Assembly: GCF_028372415.1 (NCBI RefSeq)
Contig: NC_092875.1
Coordinates: 355,066,233 to 355,130,232, forward strand
DNA: 64,000 nucleotides
DNA from: Notamacropus eugenii
Lineage: Eukaryota; Chordata; Mammalia; Diprotodontia; Macropodidae
Direction: 5' to 3'
Part shown: piece by piece, positions 19,825 through 30,721 of the stretch
Layout: each line of letters starts with the position of its first letter
How positions within the stretch are numbered: the first letter of the stretch is position 1
Made by a program: the position numbers and the translations under genes
Notes under the pieces: model-generated
What the model was told of the DNA's origin: nothing
The model's database searches: none
What the model saw: only the letters and a program-made list of their open reading frames with translations

Positions 19825-20680
19825 TGTATGCCAGGGACTGTGCCAAGCAATGGGGATACAAAGGCAAAAAATAGTCCCTATTTTCAAAGAGCTCACAGTC
19901 TTATGGAGGAAACAGCATGGAAACAGCAATGCATAAATAAGATATTTGCAGAATAATTTGGAGATAATTAACATAAGGAAAGTGCCAGCATTAAGATGGA
20001 TTAGGAAAGGCTTCTTGCATGCAGGGAGATTTTAGTAGAGACTTGGAAGAAGCCAGGAAAGCTTGGAGGTAGAGATGAGGAGGGAAAGAATTCTAGTATG
20101 GGTGGCAGCCAGTTAAAATGCCTGAGTTAGGAGATGAAATGCATAATTTGAGGAATAGTAGCAAGGCTAGTGTCACTGGATAGTAGAGTATATAAGGGGA
20201 GAGGGAAAAGAATAAAGGTAGAAGAGGTGGGAAAGGGCCTAAGTATGGAGATCTTTAAAAAACAAACAGAGGATTTTATATTTGATCCTGAGGGCAATAG
20301 AAAACCACAGGATTTTATTGAATGGGAGGGTGACATGGTCAAACTTGTACTTTAAAAGATCAGTTTGACAGCTGAATGGAGGGTGGACTGAAGTGGCGAA
20401 ACTCAAAGCAGGGAGATCAACCTCAGCAGGCTTGTGATAGTCCAGATATGAGGTAATCACCTGCACTAGAGTGATGGAGGTGTCAGAGTAGAGAAGGGAG
20501 CATGAAAAAACAGATGTGCAAATAGAAACCACATAATTTGGCAACTCATTGGTTATGAAGTGGGAGGGGAGGGTGAGAGTGAGGAGTCGAGGATAATATC
20601 TAGGTGGTGAGTGTGGTGATCAGGAGGATGGTGGTACTCTCCAGAGAGATAGGAAAGGAAGGGGGATTGTATATGTTCAT
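19825..20680 (-). pseudogene. L2 retrotransposon, 3' half including RT-distal coding region
   Basis: From left to right this is the reverse complement of an L2: the 3' UTR ('ccagggactgtgccaagcaa', 'tggggatacaaagg', 'gagctcacagtcttatgg'), then coding sequence ('gaggattttatatttgatcc', 'gggtgacatggtcaaacttg', 'gatagtccagatatgaggta', 'gagtcgaggataatatctag'). Sense-strand coding is broken by stops. L2 has been extinct for a long time in therian mammals (family knowledge), and the divergence fits that. Confidence 0.8.
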
Positions 20681-21160
20681 TGATACTCCTGATAATTACT
20701 GCAGATCTGTGTAGATGCATAGATACGTTTGCATGGCAACTATGCATATTTTGTTGTCGATTTCATATACTCTGCTGTTTATGCACGCTATTGCATAGAC
20801 ACTGATATTATTTCACTGCTTCACTTTATTGAATGTTCATGGACACATTCATTTATTATATATTGCATGTAATTTAGACCTGTAATCACTGGAGATTCAT
20901 GTAGAATTTAGGACTATGAGTTCTAACCAGAATTTAAAACTCTGGATGACGGATATGCTCAAACACATTCCAGTTGCTTTTCTTGGTACTACGAATACTT
21001 AACCAGGGAAGAGCATAAGAGAGTTGTTCTTTCACAAAAGGGCTATAAAGACTTGTAGAACTCACTGCAAATATGTGGCCACATGAGGTAATCCATTTTT
21101 TGAGGTAAAAAGCAGTCTGTTGAGTGAGTTTGAAAAGAAGCAATGTATGAAGGATGAAGT
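20680..21160. other. Unassigned sequence
   Basis: Nothing recognised. It borders the Tigger1-like element. Confidence 0.35.
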
Positions 21161-21978
21161 ATAGGCATAACTTGGAGATATTGCAGGTTTGGTCACAGAC
21201 TGCTGCATTAAAGCAATCACATGACTTTTTTCAGGGCACATAAAAGCTATATTTGTGCTATACTATATAATTTTAAGTATGCAATAGTATTATGTTTAAA
21301 AACTATATACTATACATATATATATACTATACATATATATGTATATATATATATATACAGTATATGTGTACATATATATACAGTATATGTGTGTGTATAT
21401 ATATATATACACACACATATACTGTACATGATTGTTTTGCTGGTGGAGGGTTTTGCCTGGACGCTGATGGATGCTGACTGATCAGGGTGATGGTTGCTAA
21501 AGTTTGTGGGGGGGGCCGCTAGTTTGCCTCATCAATTGTCTCTTCCTTCCATTTGAACATTTAAAGGTCATTGTAGGGCTATCAACTAGTCTACTTTCAA
21601 TATTGTTGTGTTTCAGGGACTCTGGAGCTCCCAGGAAAGGGAGAGAGAGACAGAGAAGGGCTGATCTATGGAGCAGTATCCATTAAATTTGGCATCTTAT
21701 ATGGGCACGGTCATTCCCTAAATCAATTACAACAGTAACCAAAGATCACTGATCACAGATCACCATGACAGATACAATAATAATAATGAAAAGTCTGTAA
21801 TATTGCAAGAATTACCAAAATGTGATGCTGAACCATGATGTGAGCATAAGCTATTGCAAAAGTGGTGCCTCACTTGGGACTTACTTGAGGCAGGGTTGTC
21901 ACAAACCTTCGATTTGTAAAAAAATGCAGTATCTGCAAAACACAATAAAGTGAAGTGCAATAAAATGAAATATACCTG
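21161..21978 (-). mobile_element. Tigger1-like (Tc1/mariner-pogo group) DNA transposon, internally deleted
   Basis: Left end 'taggcataacttggagatat' and right end 'caataaaatgaaatatacct' + 'g' are decayed terminal inverted repeats of Tigger1. Internal landmarks also match Tigger1 in this orientation: 'tttgctggtggagggttttg', 'gctgactgatcagggtgatg', 'aaaggtcattgtagggctat', 'caatattgttgtgtttcagg' and 'agatcactgatcacagatca'. Full-length Tigger1 is about 2.4 kb; most of the transposase gene, which would be on the minus strand, is gone. An AT-rich microsatellite (21300-21425) sits in the left part. Confidence 0.85.
21300..21425. repeat. (TATA/TACA/TGTA)n tract inside the Tigger1-like element
   Basis: Alternating purine-pyrimidine sequence, partly palindromic ('acatatatatgtatatat', 'cacacacatatactg'). 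Open frames rich in Y and I across it come from the repeat. Confidence 0.8.
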
Positions 21979-21979
21979 T

Positions 21980-22225
21980 TTTAAAGGACATGGCTTTGGA
22001 TGAGAAAGCAGAAGTACATGAAAAAGCAACTACCACAAAGCAAAAAATCCAGGACACTCGGAACAATTGGGCTGATTGGGCACAAAGTGCGTCAAAGCAC
22101 AAGTTGTAGTGAAGAAATCCTTGAAAGCAGACGTCCAAGGCAGCAATCCTGTCTTGTGTTTCTTCCCATGAGTCCCTTGATAGGACCCTGAAGCTCTACC
22201 TCTTGAGCATGAGGAAATTCTGTTT
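21980..22225. other. Unassigned sequence
   Basis: Short gap between the Tigger1-like element and an L1 fragment; nothing recognised. Confidence 0.35.
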
Positions 22226-22480
22226 ACCTTTCTTCATTTAAAAATTGTTCTTTGTCTTTTCAAACAAGGTTAACAACTGATATTTATTTCTTGGGTATAT
22301 TTTTTTGTTTCTCTTTTGTTTACTCATAAATTTTCTCCTATCCATAAATCTGATAGGTAATATAGTTCATGCTCTTCTAATTTACTTATGATATCTTCTT
22401 TTATGTGTAAGTCATACATGCATTTTGACCTTATCTTCATAAGTGGTATAAGATATTGGTCTATGCCTAGTTCTTTTTAA
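22225..22480 (-). pseudogene. L1 ORF2 C-terminal fossil
   Basis: In reverse orientation it follows marsupial L1 ORF2 near its 3' third: 'tttctcctatccataaatct', 'gataggtaatatagttcatg', 'catgcattttgaccttatct' and 'gatattggtctatgcctagt'. No frame is open. Confidence 0.6.
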
Positions 22481-22830
22481 AAATATATTCATTTTATTTA
22501 TTTTTAATGTTCTACAATCACTACCATAAAACTTAGATTTTTTCCCCTCTACCTACCCCCCACCATCCCCTTCCCTCCCCAAGATGGCATACAAATCTAT
22601 ATAGGATCTACACATATGTTCCTATTGAATACATTTTCATTATAGTCATGCTGTGTAAAAGAACTAAAATAAATGGGAGAAATCATATAAGAAACGAAAA
22701 CATAATACACACACACACACACAAATGATCTGCTACATTCTTGGGTATATTTATTAGGAATCCATTTGGGAGGAGGTAACTGAGGTAGGGGAAGAGATGG
22801 AGATAAATCTAACACTGGGGTATTATGAGA
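22480..22830 (-). repeat. L1-type 3' UTR fragment
   Basis: A C/T-rich plus strand ('cccctctacctacccccc', 'ccttccctccccaagatggc') followed by 'ttcattatagtcatgctgtg' resembles the L1/HAL1 3' UTR pattern of this window in reverse orientation, but is more divergent than the HAL1 copies. A (CA)n run lies at 22708-22724. Confidence 0.5.
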
Positions 22831-23029
22831 AAAGTTTTGAGCTTGGATCTTGGAACCAACAAAAGATCAAGAGGCTAACAGATCTATTGGTACTATTTCC
22901 TATATTAGAGGAGTGTTTATAGCACAGGATCCATCTGTGTAACAAGTAAACAGTAAGGGCATAATTCTAATGACCTCTATATCTCCCTAACACTGTTCTG
23001 TTAACAGGAAATAGGAATTCAACAAATCA

Positions 23030-23125
23030 CAAGCAAGTTCCTAGGCTCAAGGTTATTGTGCTAGAAGCTAGAGCAAGGACAAAGATTAGTAAAACAAGGT
23101 CCCTGCTCTCAGGGAGCTTATAACT
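23030..23125 (-). repeat. L2 3'-end fragment
   Basis: 'aaggtccctgctctcaggga' and 'gagcttataactt' read as the reverse complement of an L2 end. Confidence 0.55.
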
Positions 23126-23399
23126 TCAAACATTTTGGTTTAGTCTCAAAATTATCTTACCTATTCTGTGTGAAGTCAAGAACTATTTCTGACTATGGCT
23201 GTTTGCAGATGAGTGACTTTAGTTTCAGGGGAGTGTTTTCTCTTTTTTTTCTAACAGATGTCTCATTTTTACCCCACAGATGGTGAGAGTATCAGAGAAA
23301 TGTGTCCCTCTAACAAAAAAAATTCAAGACTGGGATATGAAGGATACTTAAGTTTGAAAAGTGTTCCATTTTTACCTAATAGATATTTTTATTACTTTT

Positions 23400-23580
23400 T
23401 GATAGATCAGAGATTAAAGATTAATTATTCCAACTGTTTCACTTTACAAGTGACAAAATTAGAGGCTGGAGACATTAAATAACTTCCATAAGGTCACATC
23501 ATTAGTAAACATCAAAGCCAGTACAGAACTGAGCTCCTTTGACTTCAAATCCAATTTTCTTTGTGCTGTGTGTGATCTTT
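23400..23580 (-). repeat. MIR-type SINE fragment
   Basis: 'tttcactttacaagtgacaa', 'ttccataaggtcacatcatt' and 'cagtacagaactgagctcct' fit a decayed MIR in reverse orientation. Confidence 0.6.
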
Positions 23581-23649
23581 GTCCATTAGGTGATAATTAC
23601 TTCACTTAATTTTTGTTGCTTTTTTGAATTGCTTAGCACTTCTTTATAC

Positions 23650-23900
23650 TATTTACCATTGCATTAAAGGAGGCAGTAGGTGTTTGAGCATTGGTCTGGG
23701 AACCAGGGAATCAGGATTCTAGTCCTTGGAGGGAAGGTGTCCACACCACTGGTTTGGAGCAAGAAGACTTGGGTTTGAGTTCTAACCCAGCACTTATTGG
23801 CTGTGACATTGAGTAAGTCTCAGTTTCTCTTAACCTGAATTTCATTTGTAAAATGTTAATGACAATGATACCAGATTGGTTTGAATATAGGGAACACACC
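23650..23900 (+). repeat. MIR-type SINE
   Basis: 'tggtctgggaaccagggaat', 'gttctaacccagcacttatt', 'ggctgtgacattgagtaagt', 'ctcagtttctcttaacctga' and 'atttgtaaaatgttaatgac' follow MIR order in plus orientation. The first part seems to contain a short duplication of the tRNA-like head. Confidence 0.65.
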
Positions 23901-24099
23901 TAAAATGAAATCCCTTTTGAAAGAAAAAAAACACACATAGGAAAAAGAGCACTAATTATAGACCACTCAACTATTATGAAAATCAGATTTTGGGAGAAAA
24001 TGCAGTATAAAGTCAGACTCAATAGTGTATCTGCATTGTCCACATCACCCTTCCTCTGTTTGTATTAATGTAAGGCTGAATGCAGCTGGAGGAATTAAT

Positions 24100-25970
24100 G
24101 AAATTGGTGCTAATGGGTCCACTACAAAATTGTTTTTACTGTTCTCCATTTCTCTGTCCCATTCACCACAGCAGCTGTTCCAATCCTTCTCTTCTATTCT
24201 TAAGCCTACCCACCACTCTTTCTTCCTGTGCTGAGTCCTTCACTTCATACCTTACTCAGAAAATCAACGTCATATTCAGTGAGATTTGCTTCTTTACATT
24301 TCGTTACCCATTCATATCATTTCTTATTTTCTCTCCCTGTACTTCAATTTCTAGTGATGAGATAGCTTTTCTTTCACCAAAGCCATGTCTCTACATATAT
24401 GTTTGATCTGATCCCTTCTCTCTTCTAGAGGAGATTGATTCAATTTTCACCTTCTTTTCCCCTAATCTTCAATTTCTCCCTAGCTACCAGTTCCTTCTGT
24501 GTAGCCAACAAACATTCCAAAGACTCTCAGATCCTTTAAAAAATGTCCTCTTCTACTGTTCCATCTTCTAGGCTCTCACCTAATATTTCTACTACTTGGT
24601 TAAGCCAAACTCCTTAAAAACAACTACAATCACCGCTGCTGCTGCCACCACCACCACCACCACCACCACCTTTATACTAACTGCATCTTCTGTTCATCTC
24701 ACTTCTCAGCCTTTTGCAATTTAGCTTTTCATTACATCGCTTAACTGAAATTGTCTTCCTCAATGTACTGCTGATGTCTCAGTTGTCAAATCTTTTCTCA
24801 GCTGTCACCCTTCTTGATCTTCTCTGCAGTCTTTGACACTATTGTACACCTCTTTCTGGATATTCTCTTATTTCTGGGTGTTGGTGATACTATGCTTTGT
24901 TCTCCTCCTGCCTTTCTAATTGCTCCTTCTCAGTATCCTTTGCTGGATGTTCATCCATGTCACACTTGCTATTTGTGTACCCCAAAGCTTGGACTTGGGC
25001 TCTCTTCACCTTTTGCTATACCTCTGGCACTTGGTGACCTCATCAATTTTCATAGATTAAATTATCATCTTTATGCAGATAACTCCAGATTTATATATTC
25101 AATACCAATACTTCTCATAGGCTCTAGTTATGTATCTGCTTATGCAAATGCCTATTAAACATTTCAAACTGAATGACTTGTGGATATCTCAAACTTAAAA
25201 TGGCTAAGATAGAAGTCATTAGGTTTGTTTCCCAAACTTATGTCTCTTCCAGAATTCTTTCATACCACTAGGGTGCCACCATTTTTCTAGTCATCCATCT
25301 TCACAACTCCAGTATCATTCATTCTCAGCTACTCACTTTCACTCATCTTATATATCAAATTAATTGTGAAATCTTGTCATTTCTACCTCCACAAACTCTC
25401 TCACATTTCCTTATTCCTACCCACCGCAGCTACTTCTCTTATCTCAGAGTTCATCTGATCTCGCTCACCATGACTACTGCAATAACCTTCTAACTGGTAT
25501 CCTTGCCTCAAGTCTCTGCCTACTCCAATCTATCATCCACACAACTGCCTAAGAGATTTTTCTGAAACATAGGTTTGATAAACATTACTTCTTATCCCCA
25601 GCTCCAATGGACTGCAGTGACTTCTTATCATTTCTCAGAACAGATATAAATACCTCTATTTGGCATTTAAAATCTTTCATGCCTTGATCCTAACCTAGCT
25701 TTTCAGACTTATTATACATTATCTTCCTTCAAAACTATGGGTCAGTGCAAGTGGCTTACTTGTTATCCTTATACACACTTATCCATCTTAACATTCTATG
25801 TCTTTACTTTTGTTATCCCCATATCTGTAATGCACTCCCTTTTCACTTCTGATTCTAAAAATTCCTAGTTTCCTTCTAGACTCAATAAAAGCACACTTTA
25901 TACATGAAGCCTTTCTGAATCCCTCCTCATCTCCTAGTATCTTTCATACAAAATTACTTTGCATCTATTA
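24100..25970 (+). pseudogene. L2 retrotransposon with degraded reverse transcriptase
   Basis: A long L2 (CR1/L2-clade) copy in sense orientation. At 24814-25158 one frame still reads through a recognisable reverse transcriptase core: an SAVFDT box (family: SAAFDTV), then LGDLI and YHLYADNS, where the catalytic motif should be YADDS; the second catalytic aspartate is replaced by asparagine. Before it lie RT N-terminal remnants (24420-24600), after it the RT thumb region ('ctactgcaataaccttctaa', 'cctcaagtctctgcctactc', 'ggcatttaaaatctttcatg') and the start of the 3' UTR ('atgaagcctttctgaatccc'). The insertions at 25986-26506 split the 3' UTR; a last piece lies at 26507-26640. Confidence 0.82.
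24637..24670. repeat. (GCT)n/(CCA)n short microsatellite
   Basis: Three GCT units followed by about nine CCA units inside the L2 copy. Confidence 0.9.
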
Positions 25971-25985
25971 TATTATATATTATAT

Positions 25986-26112
25986 TTCCTTCCTTCCTTC
26001 CTTCCTTCCTTCCTTCCTTCCTTCCTTCCTTCCTTCCTTCTTTCCTTCCTTCCTTCCTTCCTTCCTTCCTTCCTTCCTTCCTTCCTTCCTTCCTTCCTTC
26101 CTTCCTTCCTCC
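25986..26112. repeat. (CTTC)n microsatellite, about 127 bp
   Basis: Nearly perfect TTCC units with one interruption near 26040. Open frames of S/F/L/P repeats across it are artefacts. Confidence 0.97.
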
Positions 26113-26208
26113 CTCTATGTTTTCTCTTTTCTCTGTTTCAGCCTCTTATCTGTCTATCCATTCCTCTATCTACCTATCTAAATATCTTTTTGTCTGTCTG
26201 TCTGTCTA

Positions 26209-26283
<75 letters not shown>
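26113..26283. repeat. Compound (TCTG)n/(TCTA)n microsatellite
   Basis: Starts as mixed pyrimidine-rich sequence, then TCTG units from 26191 and TCTA units to 26283. A similar compound tract lies at 29623-29711. Confidence 0.95.
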
Positions 26284-26506
26284 CAGAGGTATCAAACTTG
26301 CAGCCCACAGGCCACATCTGGCCCACCACACTCCACATTGCTACCCAAACAAGATTAAAATATTATTGGAAAATATTCAATGAAATAAATAGAAATATAA
26401 TAGAATATAATAATATTAATGCTGTTTTCTAAGCCAGTACACATTCTGCAGGGATCCTTACATAGAGCTTAGTTGTTCTTGTTTGTATTTGTGTTCAATA
26501 CGACTG
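26284..26506 (+). mobile_element. hAT-type MITE (about 223 bp)
   Basis: The left terminus 'cagaggtatcaaacttg' and the right terminus, whose reverse complement reads 'cagtcgtattgaacaca', are decayed inverted repeats of the CAGKGGTRTCAAAC type found in hAT (Charlie-like) non-autonomous elements. The inner sequence ('gcagcccacaggccacatct', 'ggcccaccacactccacatt', then an A/T-rich body) also fits such MITEs in opossum. The expected 8-bp target duplication is not clear, partly because the left flank is a microsatellite. Confidence 0.65.
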
Positions 26507-26640
26507 ATATGCCATTGCCCCATTTCTCTTCCTTTCCCTCCCTTGTTCTCTCTCTCATCTACCTCTCCATATGTTGTTACCTCTGAAAGAAGATGAGCTT
26601 CTTGAAGGGAGAGACTGCTACATATTTGATTATCAGGGTG
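26507..26640 (+). repeat. L2 3' UTR, part after the MITE
   Basis: 'gatgagcttcttgaagggag' + 'agactgctac' is the L2 3' UTR motif in plus orientation. It is best explained as the end of the L2 at 24100-25970, displaced by the microsatellite and MITE. Confidence 0.55.
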
Positions 26641-27200
26641 GATGAAGGGCTTATATTTTAAGAAAACAGAGACTATTAAGGAATTTGTAGTCTAGATAAA
26701 ATAAATCTTTCATCAAGATGTGATATGAAGAACAGAAGTCGGAAGAGAGGATCTAACTGACTTGGAGGTTGTCATTGGCCAAGTTGTTTATAGCCAAGAC
26801 TCCCAACTTCAGTTTATTTACTGTTCAAGTGCATGTATGTAGTAAATTTTCTTTTCTTTTTTTCCCTTTTCTCATCGAGTGAAAATAATTCTAAATATAT
26901 TCCCTTGAAGGATATAAGAAATTTGCTCAATCTATACAAAGTTATCTTTACGACAATTTGTTGTTCTGGAACTATTTCTGAAGCAATCACATAAGTCTTA
27001 TTTAATCGTCTTGCCATCTACATGTCCTTATTTCTTAGCCTCAGAAAACAGAATTAAAAAACTAGTGTATATTTCTTGAAAATGTAATGTTGGGCACAGA
27101 TACATATGACTGGAGAAAGCAATGACTCTGAAGCCTTAGAAATGTGCAAACATAATTTCACAACATCCTTTTGAAAGAAAAAATCATTCAGTTCTGGAAC
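26640..27200. other. Unassigned sequence
   Basis: Nothing recognised on either strand. Confidence 0.35.
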
Positions 27201-27209
27201 AGCCTTGGG

Positions 27210-27835
27210 ATCAGTAATTGATAAAGTGCCAGGTTGGAAATTTTAGAAAGTTTCAAAAACTCATAGTAGGAAAAGAAAGAGACTACATTCAGTGGTATCA
27301 TCAATTCTCAACGACATTGCAAGAATAAATCTTGTGAACTGGTAAAAAAAATGATTTGACTGGTATAGCCCTGGATCCCTAGATTGCACCTTAAGGCTAA
27401 GAAACCCCCAAACTAGAAATTAACCACCCCACCCAACCTCTTTCTGGAAGGTAAATTCTCTGCTTTTCATTTTTCACTCCTTATTAGGAGATTTAGAAAA
27501 TATCCTCATTTCACTGATCCCGAATTTACCAATAATATCCGCTCCCCCCCACCATAGATGGCAGAAATGTCCTATTAGTGTCAAGTGACTCTTTAAAACT
27601 CTGTGTAAGTTTGAGCCTTGAAAGGCTAGAGGCCTTTGACTACCTGTGAAAGGCACTGCATATGACTTTGTACCAGAAAGCCACTGAACTATGTGGGGCT
27701 GCCACATTGAATCTCTTTCAGATCGACATCTATTCTCCTCTCCCCTTGTGAACTGAATTAAAGTTCTCCTAACTGCTATCCCCATGTGGCTCTGGTGCTC
27801 TTCGTCCAAACTCTTTTGTGCTCCAACTGTCTATA
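27210..27835 (+). mobile_element. Possible LTR (weak)
   Basis: The stretch ending 'actgaattaaagttctccta' and a pyrimidine-rich segment has the look of an LTR with an ATTAAA poly(A) signal at about 27759-27764. I cannot fix its ends or find a partner LTR. A minus-strand open frame (27474-27809) has no recognised motif. Confidence 0.25.
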
Positions 27836-28630
27836 TTTTTTTCTAGGATCTGAAAGGCATGAGGTAGTGTGAATGCATCATCTAAAGGCCAAAGCATAAA
27901 CAGAAAATGGCTTGATGTCTACACAACTAGAGGCACTCTAGTAAACATGTTTTCAAATAAATATTTCATGAATTTAGGAGAACTAATGGAAGCATAAACT
28001 AGGTTACTTACACAAATGTGTCCCTAAGGAGTATGAGGAGAAATGGAAATTCCACCATTGTTCAACACTTGGCAGACTACACCAGAATCAAGAAATTAGA
28101 GAAGTAGAAGGGAGCTGATGAATCACCTGTTCAAACCCCACTTCCTTTACTTACGGCAGTTATGTCATGTCTGGTGAGACATGGGCCTTATAGCCTACCC
28201 TTTGAGCTGAAACTGTCTGCAAAGAGGGAGAGGTAGGGAGCATGCTTTTAGTAATTGCCTCTTACGTGCAAGCACTATGCTGAGCACTTTACAAATATTA
28301 TCTCATTTTTTCCAGTAGGCTATGGCAGAAATGACCCAGGGTGGACTTTGGTGGGAATAAGGAAAGCAAAAAGAAAGGTAACTAGAGAAATCTCTCCTCC
28401 TTGACTTGCCTTTCACTCCATTTCACTGCTCCATTAGCAAAGATAGGAAGGGAGGACTGCTTAGAATCTCATTTGGCCTGCCACCTGAGCTCTAGCCCAT
28501 GAGCCAGCCACTTATAGAGGTAGTTAGAAGGCGCACCTGAAGGGTTTCTATGAGAGACACAAAGCCAGTGACTTTGGCAGCTCCAGGTCCTGAGTTCCCT
28601 GGGTCTGACTAGAGTTGAACTTCTCAGGAG
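27835..28630. other. Mostly unassigned; MIR-like scrap at 28245-28315
   Basis: 'cactatgctgagcactttac' + 'aaatattatctcatttt' is a short MIR-type 3' remnant. The rest is not recognised. Confidence 0.4.
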
Positions 28631-28635
28631 GGATA

Positions 28636-28638
<3 letters not shown>

Positions 28639-28696
<58 letters not shown>
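28639..28696. repeat. (TG)29 microsatellite
   Basis: Uninterrupted TG dinucleotides over 58 bases; likely length-variable between individuals. Confidence 0.98.
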
Positions 28697-28697
<1 letters not shown>

Positions 28698-28699
28698 TA

Positions 28700-29000
28700 T
28701 GGGGGGCATTGCAGAAAAACATTTACCCCTTGAATACCAGGCTAATTTTTCCTTAGAAGGCATTAAAATCATCCTTGAGATTTAAGTGGTCCAGGGACTA
28801 AGCCGTAATACTATTGATATAACTTCCTTTTTGCCTAAGTACAAAAGCTGGTTGAAAATCAGAGACTTCTCCCTTAGACTTGACACATATTTGTGAAGGA
28901 CACCACCATGACAAATGTAGAGAGACAAAGAACCTGTATCCTAATGAGTCAATGATGTATCTTTGATGAATATCCTTTAGCTATGTGACAGTGAATATAA
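28700..29000. other. Unassigned sequence
   Basis: Nothing recognised. Confidence 0.35.
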
Positions 29001-29215
29001 AGTTGAACCTAGAGTCAGGAATTTGAACAGTTCAAATTTAACCTTAGACAGTTACTAGCTTTAAAACCCTGGACAAGTCTGCCTTTGTCAATTCCCTTTT
29101 CTGTAAAATGGGAACAATGGTATTGCCTAACTACCAGGGCTCTTGTAAGAATAACATTGGATGATCTTTATAAAACACTTTGCAAATCTTAAAATACCAT
29201 ATGAATGCTAATTGC
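29000..29215 (+). repeat. MIR-type SINE
   Basis: 'aacctagagtcaggaatttg', 'cagttactagctttaaaacc', 'ttttctgtaaaatgggaaca', 'gctcttgtaagaataacatt' and 'aaacactttgcaaatcttaa' occur in order. Confidence 0.75.
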
Positions 29216-29620
29216 TATGGCCAGTGACTTGGGTTTATTGGAACTCTGAACTAAGGGAAGAGTTTTCCCATTGGCTCAGGCCAAGAGTTTTTCATAAATC
29301 TATATAGATCATGCCCCTAGACTAAGGACATGAGAAACTGGCACCCATAAGGACTAGAGGAGAAAAGGTGTGCTTCTTTGAGAACCAGAGAGTTTAGCAT
29401 TTCTCCATAGGTATCTCCAAGTGTAGGTTGGAGCACACAACCATCTGAGTGATGTGGCATAGCAGAATGCCTGATCTTTTTATGGAACATCAATATCCTC
29501 TCGATAATTGAATATAGGTGAAAAATCTAAGATCCAAAGAGAAGTTACTTGCCCAAGGGCGTGTGGATATTTGGTTTTGGTCAGAACTACAATCCAGATC
29601 TTCTGACTTACAGACCTGCA
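29215..29620. other. Unassigned; MIR-like head near 29530-29620
   Basis: 'aagttacttgcccaagggcg' and 'acaatccagatcttctgact' resemble a MIR head in reverse orientation that runs into the microsatellite. The remainder is not recognised. Confidence 0.4.
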
Positions 29621-29622
29621 AT

Positions 29623-29671
29623 ATCTGTCTGTCTATCTGTCTGTCTGTCCATCTATCTATCTATCTATCTA

Positions 29672-29711
<40 letters not shown>
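29623..29711. repeat. Compound (TCTG)n/(TCTA)n microsatellite
   Basis: TCTG, then TCTA, then TCTG units. Same motif pair as 26185-26283 but in a different arrangement. Confidence 0.96.
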
Positions 29712-29712
<1 letters not shown>

Positions 29713-29989
29713 TACCTGCCTATTTATTCATTTCTATTAGTTCATTTGTTGTCATCTATCTATACATTTATTTTTCAGTGTACCACAAGTCTGAAAAAAA
29801 CCCCTTATATTTCATGTTTGGAAGTAGTAGTATCAATTATTATAGATCAATAGTCAATATTGTATGAATCTGGAGAATGCAACTTGCGTGTTCCATTCTG
29901 CAAATGAAGTTTTGTTATTATTATTTTCCTGTCGTTGTAACAATTAAAATATATAAGCTAAGTCTCTATGATAATGATGAAAATGTATA

Positions 29990-30115
29990 TAATACTTTAA
30001 AGTTTAATAATACCTTCTTCGCAACAGCCTTACAAGATAGGTAGCATTTGTATTATAAGCCACAATTTAAAGATGAGGAAATTAAGCTTAGAGAGCTTTG
30101 GCCATAATGGCCCCA
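29990..30115 (-). repeat. MIR-type SINE fragment
   Basis: 'atactttaaagtttaataat', 'caacagccttacaagatagg', 'aaagatgaggaaattaagct' in reverse MIR order. Confidence 0.65.
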
Positions 30116-30650
30116 CTAGTATTACAGCTGACATTTAATCCATACATCACCACTTTGCAAACTAGCCATGGGGAAACTGAAATGCTGTTACTTTGCTTTC
30201 ACCTCCAAAGACAATATTATCGCTGTTGTCAGTGTAATGGGTTACTTGTAGCCTAGCATCATCTTAGATAATAGGGAGTTTTGAGTGACCCAGGCATAGT
30301 GGTATGTCTCACAGGTACTTCAGGAAATGTTGCTCTTTTTCCTTGTTCAGTAGCTTGGAAAGACACTTGGGATAAACAAACAAATAAAAGACCTGACTCC
30401 TGATTCAGTGAAGGTTTTTAATCAAGTAATCAAGGCACCTTAGAGAAAGAATCAATTACAGGAGCACAAGGTCAGAGGTGAGGGTTTTGTACCTCAGTCT
30501 GAGAGACTATACTTCTTACAGTGAAGAGTGAGGAAGAGCTGAGCTGTTTAAGAAAATCAGAAATCTGAGACACTCCATATTATTCCAGGGTCAAGTCTTC
30601 ATAATAGGATTTTGTTAGAAATATTTTATTTAATTTAACCTTAAATATTG
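30115..30650. other. Unassigned sequence
   Basis: Nothing recognised. Confidence 0.35.
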
Positions 30651-30654
30651 TAAC

Positions 30655-30721
30655 AAATCAGCTAAGTGACAGTGAGGATAAGTGTATGAGCCTTGGAGTC
30701 AGGAAGACAATCCTCAGTCCA
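30655..30721 (+). repeat. MIR-type SINE, first part
   Basis: 'gtgacagtgaggataagtgt' and 'gagccttggagtcaggaaga' form a MIR head in plus orientation. It stops at the RTE-SINE and resumes at 30985. Confidence 0.7.

Noticed and set aside
19825..20680. First taken for an unknown dispersed repeat family because copies recur many times in the window
   Set aside because: Reading the opposite strand shows L2 coding and 3' UTR landmarks, so these copies are L2 in minus orientation and not a new family.
21221..21481. Y/I-rich open frames across 21300-21430
   Set aside because: Produced by the alternating TATA/TGTA tract within the Tigger1-like element.
25959..26432. 157-residue open frame of S/F/L/P and SIYL repeats
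   Set aside because: It is the translation of (CTTC)n and (TCTA/TCTG)n microsatellites.
29518..29853. 111-residue open frame with SVCLSVCLS repeats
   Set aside because: Translation of a TCTG/TCTA microsatellite with flanking chance sequence.
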